Positions 35,917 through 46,551 of a stretch of 64,000 bases of DNA are shown one piece after another. The notes beneath the pieces were generated by a model, which did no database searches, was not told where the DNA came from, and saw only the letters and a list, made by a program, of their open reading frames with translations. Within the stretch, counting starts at the first letter, position 1. The number at the start of each line of letters is the position of its first letter. This DNA comes from Cunninghamia lanceolata. Lineage: Eukaryota > Streptophyta > Pinopsida > Cupressales > Cupressaceae. The position numbers and the translations under genes are program-made. The stretch lies in the NCBI GenBank assembly GCA_027924645.1, contig BSBN01000037.1, positions 310,001 to 374,000 on the forward strand, given 5' to 3'.

Positions 35917-36440
35917 AGATATGCTTTGTGAACACTGACTGTGATAACTTCAAGGTTGTCTCAGATGATAAAGAGGATAAGGAGAAACATGTTTGCATTG
36001 AAGAGCTTGACCAGCATGGTCTATGGACCATGTATTTTGATGGAGCTTGTGCAAAGGAAGGTTCTAGAGCTGGAGTTGTTTTCCTATCTCCAACTGGTAA
36101 GCTCCTCAAATTCTCCTTCTTGCTAAGGTTTGCTTGTACAAACAACATTGCAGAGTATGAAACATTACTCTTAGGCTTAAATATAGCTCTCAAACATGGA
36201 ATCAAGATGCTAACGGTATTTGGGGATTCTGAGTTAATTGTGTCCCAAGTTAGAGATAGGTATGCCTCAAAGAACAAAAGATTAAAACAATATAAGCATG
36301 CTGTTTGGGATACAATTGAATTATTTGATGCATTTTCAATTGGCTGGGTAGAGAGATCAAAAAATGTCATGGCTGATTTCTTAGCTAATGTAACCATAAG
36401 ACCAGATGATATCACTCTGTCTGATATTACAAATGTTTAG
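35917..36440 (+). CDS. pol: E2 plant-type RNase H placed between protease and RT
   Basis: An open stretch in the gag-pol frame encodes a complete RNase H of the archaeal/plant type. The four acidic residues are all visible: YFDGACA, NNIAEYETLLLGL, FGDSELIVSQV and MADFLA. In Tat elements such a second RNase H usually follows the native one; here it precedes RT. I recall the same arrangement and linker wording (PENI-SWQVFDDD, IPRGLVALERAFD) in predicted polyproteins of other seed plants, so it is probably a family trait rather than a rearrangement in this copy. It would remove the RNA strand during reverse transcription. Confidence 0.85.
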
Positions 36441-37436
36441 GTTAAAATCAGACTTGCAGTACCAGAAAACATATGCAGTTGGCAAGTGTTTGACGATGAC
36501 AAGGACTTGTTAAATTTTTTGCACTGCATAGATGAATATGAGAACCAAGAAATTGATTTTCAAGCTTTTGTAGAAATTGTAAATGGAAGAGAAACTCTTA
36601 TGGGGAAAGAAGTAATTTAGTTGAAGACTAACAAAATCCCTAGAGGGTTGGTAGCTTTGGAAAGAGCTTTTGACAATAGAGACCAATTGGTCACCAAGAC
36701 ATCTCCCACAAATAAAGATGATTTAGAAGAGATAAATTTGGGGACATCTCAGGCCCCCAAGAAGGTATACATTGGCAAACAGCTCAAACCACACATTAGG
36801 AGTATGTTGATTGCATTACTGAAAAGATATAAGCATGTTTTTGCCTAGTCATATGAAGACCTCAAAGCTTATAGAGAAGACCTATTCCAACATGAGATCC
36901 CATTGAAGCTTGGAGCTAAGCCATTTAGACAGAAGCAAAGGCCTATTAATCCTACCTTAGCTCCAAAAATGCAAGAAGAACTCAAAAAGCTTAGGGAGGC
37001 TGGAATAATTGTGCCAATCAGACATTCAACTTGGGTGTCTAACCTTGTTCCAGTTAGAAAAAAGAATGGTGATATTAGGCTTTGTGTTGACTTTAGAAAT
37101 TTGAATGTATCCTCCTTAAAGGATAATTACCCATTGCCTAATATGGAAGCTATGTTGCAGAAAGTGACTGGTTGTGAACTCCTATCCATGATGGATGGAT
37201 TCTCAGGTTATAATCAGGTGAAGGTAAAGGAATCAGAACGATACAAGACTGCCTTCACCACTCCATGGGGAACATATGTATATGTTAGAATGCCATTTGG
37301 GTTGACAAATGCAGGTGCTACATTTCAAAAAGCAATGGATGTTGCTTTTGCAGGGTTGATTGATTCAATCCTGGCTGTTTATCAGGATGATTTGACTGTC
37401 TATTCAAAGAAGAGCAGATTTTCATTAGAGCACTAG
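36441..37436 (+). pseudogene. pol: E2 reverse transcriptase, first part
   Basis: It reads in the same frame as gag, with stops at about 36438, 36618 and 36846. RT motifs are KLREAGIIVPIRHSTWVSNL, RLCVDFRNLN, MMDGFSGYNQVKV, MPFGLTNAGATFQKAM and the active site YQDDLTVYSK. YQDD instead of YVDD is normal for this family. A deletion near 37415-37425 removes roughly ten residues after YSKK and shifts the frame. Confidence 0.9.
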
Positions 37437-38274
37437 AGTATGGCATTTCTCTAAATCCAAAGAAGTGTGCTTTTGGGGTAGTTGAAGGAAAGCTCCTAGG
37501 GCACATTGTTTCCAAAGATGGAGTTAGGATTGATCCTGAAAGGGTTGCTGCAATTGATAGGATTCAGATGCCAAAAACAGTAAAAGGAGTTCAGTCTTTT
37601 TTTGGACAAATAAATTTTGTTAGGAGATTTGTTCCCAACTTTGCAGAAACCACAAGGAACATTTCTAAAATGTTGAAGAAAGGTGAGACTGTCAATTGGG
37701 AAGGTGAAGCAAGCAGATCTTTTTAGGACATCAAGGAAGCAATCAAGATGTCCCCTGTTCTTAAATCTCCTGATTTCTCTAGGCCATTTCAATTGTTTTC
37801 ATTTGCTTCTTTCCACACTGTTGCTGCATGTTTGTTACAGAAAAATGAAGATGGTTTTGAGAAACCCATAGCTTTCTTCAGTATGTCCTTGCAAGCTTCT
37901 GAGTTAAAATATGATATTATGGAAAAACAGGCATATGCACTAGTCAGAGCAATCAAGAGTTTCAGGCCATACCTGGTAGGATCCCAGATAGTTGCATATG
38001 TGCCTCATGCAGCAGTCAAGGATATTTTCACTCAGCAGGAGGTAACTGGAAGAAGGTGTAGATGGATAAACAAATTGCAGGAGTTCAACATAGAAATACA
38101 AATTACCAAGTTGGTAAGAGGATGAGGATTAGCCAAGATGATGGCATAGTCAAACTTAGAAGCATGCCAAGTCAATGCAGTCCAGAATGAGATTGTCAAT
38201 GTATCTAAATCTAAATGGTATAAGGACATCATATATTACCTGCAAAATCTGAATTGTCCTTCCCATTTCAGTGA
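37437..38274 (+). pseudogene. pol: E2 RT connection and degenerate native RNase H
   Basis: In a new frame: ISLNPKKCAFGVVEGKLLGH, FFGQINFVRRFVPNFAE, then the native RNase H. Where gypsy RNase H has C-D-A-S this copy has FSFAS, and where T-D-H-A-L is expected it has AYVPHAAV; only the Glu (MEKQAYALV) remains. The fold can be traced but two catalytic Asp residues are absent. Stops occur near 37725, 38124 and 38145. Confidence 0.82.
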
Positions 38275-39472
38275 TAGTCAAAAGAGGACCTTAAAACTAG
38301 ATGCAATCAGGTATGTTATTGTTCAAGGTGAGTTGTACTAGAAGAACCCTGATGGTGTGCTGCTAAGATGTGTGGGTGAAGATGAAGCTAACAATGTTTT
38401 GAATGACATGCATAAAGGATTGTGTGGTGGACATTATACTGCCCAAACAACAACTCATAAGATCCTTAGGGCAGGATATTGGTGGCCCACTCTCTTTTCA
38501 GATGCACAAAGGCTGGTAAGGAAATGTGACCCTTGCCAAAGGTTCTCAGGAAAGTTAAGATATGAAGGTGCACTACCCCTTAGAACTATAACTGTGGAGG
38601 CTCCATTTCAGCAATGGGGAATTGACTTCATAGGGGAAATTGCAGAGAAATCAAGTGGGGGCCACAGTTGGATTTTGGTAGCAACTGATTACTTCACTAA
38701 ATGGATTGAGGCTATTCCAACTAAAAGAGCTACAAGTAAGGTGGTGATGGATTTCATACTAGAAAATATTATCATCAGGTTTGGAGTACCATTCAAGATA
38801 GTCACAGATAATGCTATGTGCTTCAGATCAGGTGAATTTGTTAATTTTTGTAGCAAATATGGGATTAACTTGTCATATGCATCACCATACCACCCACAAG
38901 GAAATGGTCAGGCAGAGTCAAGTAATAAAAGCCTCATGAAAATCATCAAGAGGATAGTGGATAAGAACAAGAGAGCTTGGGATTCAAAGTTAAGGTTGGC
39001 ATTATGGGCTGACAGGGTGACAGTGAAAAAAGCTATTGGAAGGTCACCTTTTGAACTGGTGTATGGTGCATCAGCCAGGCTGCCTATAAACAATCTCCTG
39101 CCAGTGTACAAATCCATCCAAGAGAATGATGAGGAGATTGAAGACTCCATGACAGGAAGAATAAACCAGCTGGTTGCACTGGATGAAAGTAGAAGGAAAG
39201 CCCACCAGATCAATCTCAAGAAACAACAAAATGTGAAGTATCTGTTTGACAAGAGAGCTGCAGAAAGGAAGTTCCAGATAAATGACTGGGTGCTCATCTA
39301 GAATGCAAGAAGTTAGGACAAGGGCAAACATGGTAAGTTTGAACCCTTATGGATGGGCCCATATCAGGTTTGCAATACTCATGGGGAGGATTCTTATATC
39401 CTCCAAGCCCTAGATGGTGAGATGCTGGAATTGCTTGTGCATGGTAAATTCCTCAAGTTTTATTTTGCATAA
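38275..39472 (+). pseudogene. pol: E2 integrase
   Basis: It is nearly intact from 38342 to 39301. The zinc domain shows HKGLCGGHYTAQTTTH and CDPCQRF. The core has GIDFIGEIAEK, VTDNAMCF and GNGQAESSNK, so all three catalytic acids are present. The C-terminal part has PFELVYGASARLP, then a stop at 39299, then KFEPLWMGPYQV, ending at a natural TAA at 39470-39472. The 148 bases before the 3' LTR show no gene. Confidence 0.9.
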
Positions 39473-39620
39473 GTGATCTGCCTCAATGCACATTTGTAAA
39501 AATATGTCTATATTGTGAATATCTTGTATAGTTGGTGCTTGTTTTTGTGTTTTGCCTGGTCTGCCCGGAGATCTGGTTCTCGCTGTAGTTTTGCACCTAC
39601 ACGTCCCCAATCGGAGCCTA

Positions 39621-42401
39621 TGTTAGTACTCATTTTGGTATGGAGTTGGGCTTTTGGTGTTTGCAGGTTTTCTCTTTTGGTCCTATGTTTTTTCTAACTC
39701 CATCGGTGTGAGTTCACCTTTGTCTTGGTGACCATGTTCTTCACAATGGTATTTTCTTCCATCGCCAAGAGTTTCTCTATCGGTAGCAGTGTTACATTTT
39801 CCACCGATGAGGATGGTCAGGCCGATGAGGGATGTTCAATGTCATTGGCGTGAGTATTGTTATCGGCGAAGTTTTGTGGAGGTCCGTCGATGTATTTAAC
39901 TCTAGCCGATGGAGTGTGGTTTGTTTATGCCATCGGCATGACATGGCGTATCGACGAGGGAGATTATTGTCATTCCGATAGTTTGGGTCTCATCGACGGG
40001 GGATGTGAAGTGTCTATCGACATAAGTGTTTTGTGGTTCGCCGATGCGTTTGGTCTGGCCGATGTTGTTCATCGGCGTGTGTGTGGTCATCGGTGGGAGG
40101 AGTTCTGAGTTGGCCGATGGCACATGTCTTATCGAAGGTTAGCCCGTCGGTGAGAGTGGTTGTATCGGCGAGGAAGTTTTTGTTGGGCCGATGGTTTTGG
40201 TCACGCTGATGTGTTGTTTGGTTGGAATGTTTTCAAGGCTGTTGTTTATCGGCATGACTTGGTGTGTCGGGCAGATTGTGTAGAGTTTGGCCGACAGGGT
40301 TACTCTGGCCAATGAGGGTTGTGCAGTGTGGTCAGCGAGAGCTTGGTCTATCGGTGAAGTTATTTTTGCTTCCGCCGATGGGGGGTCACCCCGATGGAGG
40401 ATGCTATCGGAGTGACATTACATATCGGCCAGGTAGGTGAAGGGTCCGCTGATGGTTGGTACCTGGCCGACAAGGGGTGCGGAGGCTTCGTCGGTGAGAT
40501 TAGTGGAAGAATTTTTGGGCGAGCTGAAGACCTAGAATGGATGTGGCGATTGGCGTGACTCGGTGTGTCGGCAAAGGAAGTTTTGGTCGCCCCGACAGTC
40601 TATGTCTGGCCGATGGGGGATGTGAAGGAGGCATTGGTGTGACGCTGCATATCGGGGAGGTTGGCGGAGTGTTCGCCGATGCAATGAGTTTGGCCGACAG
40701 GGTAGTTCGGGGCCTTCGTCGGAGTGACATGGTATATCAAAATTGTGAGCTGGAGTTTGGCCGATGGGGTAAGTCTGACCGACGGGGTTTGGTATCGGTG
40801 GGAGTTGGAGCGATGGGCTTTTGGCAAAGGGTTCATGGGTCGAGCGAGGCAAAACGCTCGACACTTAGTATGCTAGCAGCCCTGCTTATAAGGTGTTAGA
40901 ATGGTCTCTGCAGGACGAATGTGGGATATTAAATCATGTAGATATGTGGGTCTTCCCGATGGTCTTGGTCATGCCGATGGCATGATATGCAAGCCAGAAC
41001 ATGCATATACAGGGTGCCTACGTGGCACATCTTCACAGGACGGCGACTTTTCAACATGAATTTGGTGCCATCGATTTTCAAGCGATGGAATGATCGACGA
41101 CCATGTTTTAAAGTTGGTGCATTGGTTTTCTTTTGTGTCTTCAGGCTTGTTTCGAGCGAGAATTTTCCACATGAGCGATGCGACAGCCTCCATGAGAAGA
41201 TGTGGGTGGTTAAGCCATCAATGGCGATTTGTAGAAGCATGGGCAAATAGTCGAACAACCATGTACCTGGTTTGTGATGGAGAATTTTCCAATGGTGGCA
41301 CAAGGCTCGAGTTCATCTACCCCTTGTCCTTTTCTTGCTTCTCCATGTTTTGTCCCTTGCTGCTTTTAATTTTTGAAGGCCATCTTCCTCAGAATGAATG
41401 TATCTGGCAAATTTTGAAATCTGCCATGTAATTAATTGCTCAAGGTACACTTTCTGGCTATTTTAAGCAGACTGTGTTACTCTTTCTGGGGTTGTTGGAA
41501 ACTTGGACAACTTTTTTGGTGCTGCAATAGGAATACAACCTTCTGGTGACCCTATTTCAGGTTTCTCTGGTAGTTTATGAATTGTATGTTGTATGTATTA
41601 TGCACAGAATTATCAATTTCATGTTGACTTAAATGAATAATGTTTCATAACATGTATTTGGTTATTTGTCTCCGGACTGAATGTGTTTTTCTTTTGACTC
41701 TGAACATCTAAGGGGTGTTATGGATTCTAGAATATAGGTTTTCTATGTTGAATGCTTAGTCTCTTACCTCTGCTCAAGGAGTAGATTGAATGTTTTGGAC
41801 TATGTGTTGAGGAGAATACATTACAGAAAGGATAGTTGTAAGCAGAAATAACCTAATACTCTCTCTTGGGTATTGTCTGTAAGGCAGACATGTTAAATAC
41901 CCCTTGAAATCTAATGTTTTATGTCTATGGTAAATATTCACATATGTATGTCTATTGACTCCGAGCCCTAGATAGGCACCAATCTGGCTTGGTATCTCTG
42001 TTGTAACCCAAGGTCCTAGTTTCACATCCATATGCAAATCAAATTCAAACTTCAACCACAACCATTAGGACTATACAAGTAGTTTTAGGATCCAAAGTCC
42101 TCTGTCTACAACTGAACATAGGCCCAAAGCTAACCCCTTTGCTCTTATTTCACAGTTTCGGTCTACTTATAGGAGGACTTATCTGCTTTGTGTCAGCATC
42201 CCAGTCTTTGCATAGTTATATCTCATGGGTGTTGAGTAGGGAATACCCCCTAGGTTTTGTAGAGCCTGAAGAAGAAGAGGAGATAAAAATAGAGTCTATC
42301 TCCTACACTGTTGGCCCCTGGCCCAGAGATCTTGTTGATCACTGATGGCTACCTTGAAGGGAAATCTGGGAATGAGTATCCAATTAAGGAAAAAACCAAC
42401 A
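39621..42401 (+). repeat. E2 3' LTR
   Basis: It starts TGTTAGTACTCATT and ends AAAAACCAACA, followed by GGTGG at 42402-42406. Relative to the 5' LTR it lacks a few tens of bases near 40500-40540 and keeps 21 bases lost from the other copy. The CG-rich array occupies about 39700-40870 in the same relative position. Confidence 0.92.
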
Positions 42402-42406
42402 GGTGG

Positions 42407-43418
42407 GAGTGGGCCCTTGCTCCACACCTCTAGAAGAAAGACTAATTCAATGCCTCAGACCACACAAATGTAAAATTGCCTTCCTTTTATTCCAGATTCT
42501 TCAAAAATAGAGTATATCTAAAAAACAAAGTAAAACAGAGTATATCTGGTTCCTTTAGAAAAACTATTCTATATCTATTTTATTGCTTCCATACCATATA
42601 TATCAGGTGTTATTCTGTGGATACAATATCTCTAGAGTTTACTATTTCACTCCTAGTTCTCTATTAGACACAAAGATTTGTATTCCCTATTATAAGCATG
42701 CAACTATCCATTCAAAAAGAGCATCATGTGGAAACTAAAGAGATTTAAAGTGACACTGAAGGTGTCCCTTAAATCAAGAATTTAACTTAAGTTCAATCAG
42801 GCCGTGAAGGCCACTAATAAAAAAAAGGAAATAACTTTAAACAATCTTTTAACAAAAGTTTTTAATCCATGCAAAAAGAGTTAACAAATGTCCTTCAACT
42901 GAACCACTACTGCAGTATTCTCCCAAGAGCTCCAGTGCTTTCATGCAAAACTCCTAAAGATTCTACATAGTCTATCTGAAAGAGAACAACTTCAGAGATG
43001 TCTGCAATAGCCTAACTACTATAGATATATGGAACGTAGCTCCAGAGACTATGCAGTCATTATGTCTACATAGCTCTAGAGATCCTTCAACACTTCTGCA
43101 AAATTCTGGAGACCTTACAATATTCATTCTGCATAGCTCCAGAGATGGCAAAAGCTTCTCCAGAGTCTTCAAAAACCTTTATATCTAGAATGAATGGGTT
43201 CTTATCATCAAAAAGAGATATTTTTGCACATTTTTGTTAGCTCAAACTCAAAACATGAAACCGTTTAACCACAACAGTTGCTACAACATAACATCTCATT
43301 TAACATAACAAGACAAGGTTTTTAACAATCTTAAAGTACAAATCGGTAGATGGTATGGTGTTTAGGATAAGAAAGGGAGACATAAAACCATGTTTTAATG
43401 AGTACTACCTGGCACTCA
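42407..43418 (-). repeat. E3 5' LTR, right piece
   Basis: It resumes at GAGTGGGCCC, exactly where the left LTR continues after GGTGG near 11240, and ends TGGCACTCA. Several CTCCAGAG/CTCTAGAG motifs occur (43040-43047, 43074-43081). Confidence 0.88.
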
Positions 43419-46400
43419 TTATCTATCTTCTACTTGGTCATCAAAAGTGGAGCACTAGAAGGAAGAGTGTCTTGTTGTGACAAAGAGGTAATGCGGTCTT
43501 GGAGAAATATCTTTATTTGTTCCAATTGCTCTTTCAACTGCTCTTTGGTAGATGATTGTCCTTTAGCATCTTGGTGACCATTGTGTCCATTGCTTTAACC
43601 CTAATGAAGAAATCTCTTCTTCCCTTGTCTGCTTACCCAAACTAATCTTGGATATCTAATAATCTGTAGTGTTGAGATCCCTATCATCCTTATCCACCAT
43701 GTGTGTAGCTATTTTTACTATCCTTTCTCCTAGTTCTTTAATCCTTATAGTAGAGAGGGTTCTAGGTTTCTTTGAAGTTCTACCTCTTTCTACCTGAACT
43801 GTTATGGCTTGAATGTCTAGTGGTTTGACCACTACATTTTGTCTCTTTTTCAAGTTCAATTTAAGCCAAGTAGGCATAGCAGGATTTGCTTCCAGGAAGT
43901 CTAATCAATTTATTCTAACAACCCCTTTTCCTTATGTTATTCATCCCAATCAATAACTTCTTCACTTTGAATTCCTTCTTTAGGATGATCTTGTTGGGGA
44001 GTTTCCTTAATAATCTCTTCTTCTTCAATAGTGCTTGTCAAAGGATTATCCATATGTTCAGTCACTTTATCAATTACCTTTTCAAGTTTATCCTTATCTT
44101 CCTCACCTAATATCTCCTCAAACTTATCCCCTGCAATCATTTGTTCTTCCTGATGTTGTTTTTCTATGGGAATATGTCTTGGTGAGCTAACTTGAGACTG
44201 GCTCTTATCCATTTCTTCAAGTGAATCTTTCTTTGTAATTTTTTCTTGCATACCTTCCTAAGCTATTGATGTTTCCTTATCAACATCCTTTTGAGAAACT
44301 TCCTATTTATCTATATTTACACCTTTATGTTCCTCCAAGTGCAATTGCCCATATAAGACTTTGTCATCTCCTTCAGATGTTATTTTCACCTCCTCTTGCA
44401 CAAGGATTTCTTTATCTTCACTCTACTTAGGAGGAGAGGGAGCAATATGAGATTGAGGAGAGTCTTCTTGTATCTCTATAATGGCAGAGATTAGGGGACT
44501 CTACAAAATCTATTCTCTCTTTTTCAATTGCTCAATCACCTTTTCTTCTATGAATTTCTCCACTTCTTTTCATGCTTTTGTTTCCACTTCTTCTATTTGT
44601 GCTTGAGGAGGAGATGGAGTAGTACTCATAGGGTGAATAGGAGAAGGTGTCCTCTCTAGAGATAAGACTTTTTTAGCTACCTCTTCTATGGACTCTTAAA
44701 TATTAGCATTTGCACTAATGCAGGGCAGGGAGTTGCCCAAGTGAAACTTGAGTAGGAAAAATCTGCATTAGAGGAGTAACCCCTAGTCCTGCTACCACTC
44801 ATGCATTGGTAACATCATATGTGATTTTAGCCTTAAGTAAGGTTTATTGTAATTGCTCCTATATCACATCACCCTTAGCTCCTCTCATCTTCTCTTTTCT
44901 TGTTTCTTGCTTGGCCCTTTGTGGACCTTAGGGTCTGAAGAGGGTTCTTCTTCAATCTTCTTTCTCTTATCTTTCTTTTCTTTTCCTTTACCCTTGCCCA
45001 ACCGTGCAATGTGGGAATCTAACCAAGAGAAATTGAGATCCAATACACCTTTGATTATAGATTTAATAGATAAATCTTCTTTCAATGACCAATCTATACT
45101 TGGTATTAGGTCATTGTCTACCCTTTTTAGGTCATAAACTAGGTTAAGGATTTGACCATCATCAAAAAGTTGTGGAGAAATTCTCTCCTTAATCTTGAAA
45201 TCTTTCATATGAAAGGCAGTCAATCTATAATAACTTTTCTTTCTGACTTCAAAACCATTTTTACAATTTTCCCAAAAATCTTCCAAAGTTGGCTCATGAT
45301 CATGAATTGGTCCCAATAATTTCTTAATTCTTCCACTTGGATCAAAATTAGGCCTGGAATAATAAGGCTTGATGTTCATTGATGAATTTTCTTCATCAGA
45401 GGCCTCAACATAAGTAATGTTTGAACATGAATAAAATCCCAAATCAAAAGGGAATTAAACTCTTGGCTTGTGCTTATCTTGTAGTTTTAAATGCACCTCA
45501 CCTTATCATCGCAATGTCTTGGAAATAGATAAGGGGATCTATAAAAACCAACTACCCTGATATAGGTTGACCTTGGGAATTGGATGAACCATTGTCCCCA
45601 CCCTTGAACTAATGCCATTGCCTCTACAGACATCCTAGCATTCATGTCTCTTATCAATCTCCCAATAATGACATGGATGAGAATAATTTACCCTTTTGAA
45701 GTTTTTGGTAGCTTCTTTGAGTTTTAACTGAGGATAAAATCCTATACCTTGTTTTAACCTACTGCTTCTCCCATGACTCCATTTGTTTCCAACCTAAGAA
45801 AACAAGCTTGTCTAGCTAATAGGTATATAATATATGAAGTCATTGTGAACTTCATATCATTGATCACAAAGATGAGTTGGGCATGTAACCTACCACTAAT
45901 CAATTGAGTCCAATCAAAGAATTGTTGATTTTTCAAAATCACACTAACAAATTGGAACATCTAATGTTGATAAATTCTAGAGTCAAGCTTCCCCATTACT
46001 CTATTCAACAATTTGATCATATCCCCTATTTTAGCTTGGAAATATAACCTTGTCAGTTTCTTTGGGATCTTGACAATAGACTTTCTTTCTTTGAGGAGTC
46101 AATGTCTATTCATATACTTGGTATTGTCCACTTGATGATCATCAAAGGTAGTCTAAGATTCAATATTTGTCAACCTCACCAATTCTGCATGATGATGAAG
46201 GTAAAAGGTAAACCTTATCAATATTGTGGTTATATCCAATATTATGTTGCCTTGTGCATCATAAGCTATCTTATCTCCTATGTAATAAGCCTAAGCACAA
46301 GCCAAGGTCAACTCTAGACATTGAACTGCTATTGGAAATCTTGCTACATGAGCTAATCCTGAGCCAACTAGGATTCTTTACCTTGGTGTGGGTGCATCTC

Positions 46401-46551
46401 CAAATATATCTTGGTGAAATTCCTCTAAGATCACATGCCCCAGGTCTATATCAATAATTCCTTGTACAATAGAATTAATCTTGGAGGCCTTGGTGACCCC
46501 TTTGAATTTGTACTTCATGTTTGCTGAGAGTTTGTTAAGCTTGTCAGTCAT
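43419..46551 (-). pseudogene. E5 relic, 5' part (unassigned long reading region)
   Basis: From a true ATG at 46551 (MTDKLNKLSANMKYKFKGVT) the minus strand reads SKINSIVQGIIDIDLGHVIL, a later ordered block (FDWTQLISGRLHAQLIFVIN, then MTSYIIYLLARQACFL near 45840-45910), then KSYYRLTAFHMKDFKIKERI near 45190-45240. A long K/E-rich region follows (44880-45010 and about 43950-44700), then a short coiled-coil (KEQLEQIKIFLQDRI) just before E3. Stops and at least two frame changes are present. I do not recognise a family. The arrangement (ordered N-terminal half, low-complexity K/E middle, coiled-coil end) mirrors the env-position region of E3. It may be the equivalent part of another Athila-like element. 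Confidence 0.42.

Larger units (their letters stand above)
30137..42401 (+). mobile_element. E2: large Tat-related Ty3/gypsy element nested in the E3 LTR
   Basis: This 12.3-kb element has LTRs of 2786 and 2781 bp and target duplication GGTGG at 30132-30136 and 42402-42406. The first LTR starts TATTAG, a mutated TGTTAG as preserved in the second. Coding order on the plus strand is gag, protease, plant-type RNase H, RT, degenerate native RNase H, integrase. An extra archaeal/plant-type RNase H marks the Tat group. Gag through RT share one frame with multiple stops; a deletion near 37420 shifts RT thumb, RNase H and integrase to another. I see no convincing polypurine tract before the 3' LTR. 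Confidence 0.92.
10869..43418 (-). mobile_element. E3: Athila-like Ty3/gypsy element, doubly interrupted
   Basis: Paired LTRs start TGACAAGGGT and end CCTGGCACTCA. The left (3') LTR is 10869-12184; the right (5') LTR is split into 29780-30136 and 42407-43418 by E2. The primer site at 29758-29775 resembles the Asp-tRNA type of Athila elements. Internal order on the minus strand is gag, protease, RT, RNase H, integrase and a long unclassified region, as in Athila, where an env-like frame follows integrase. E4 interrupts RT. Removing E2, E4 and their duplications leaves about 13.1 kb. LTR divergence by eye is about 24 of 320 bases in one stretch and more elsewhere, so E3 is older than its insertions. 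No matching 5-bp target duplication is visible (TCTAA before, TTATC after). Confidence 0.85.

Noticed and set aside
37378..37400. YQDD in the E2 RT as a disabling mutation
   Set aside because: YQDD followed by LTVYSK or LTVFSK is the usual form in this Tat-related family as I recall it, so it is not evidence of decay.
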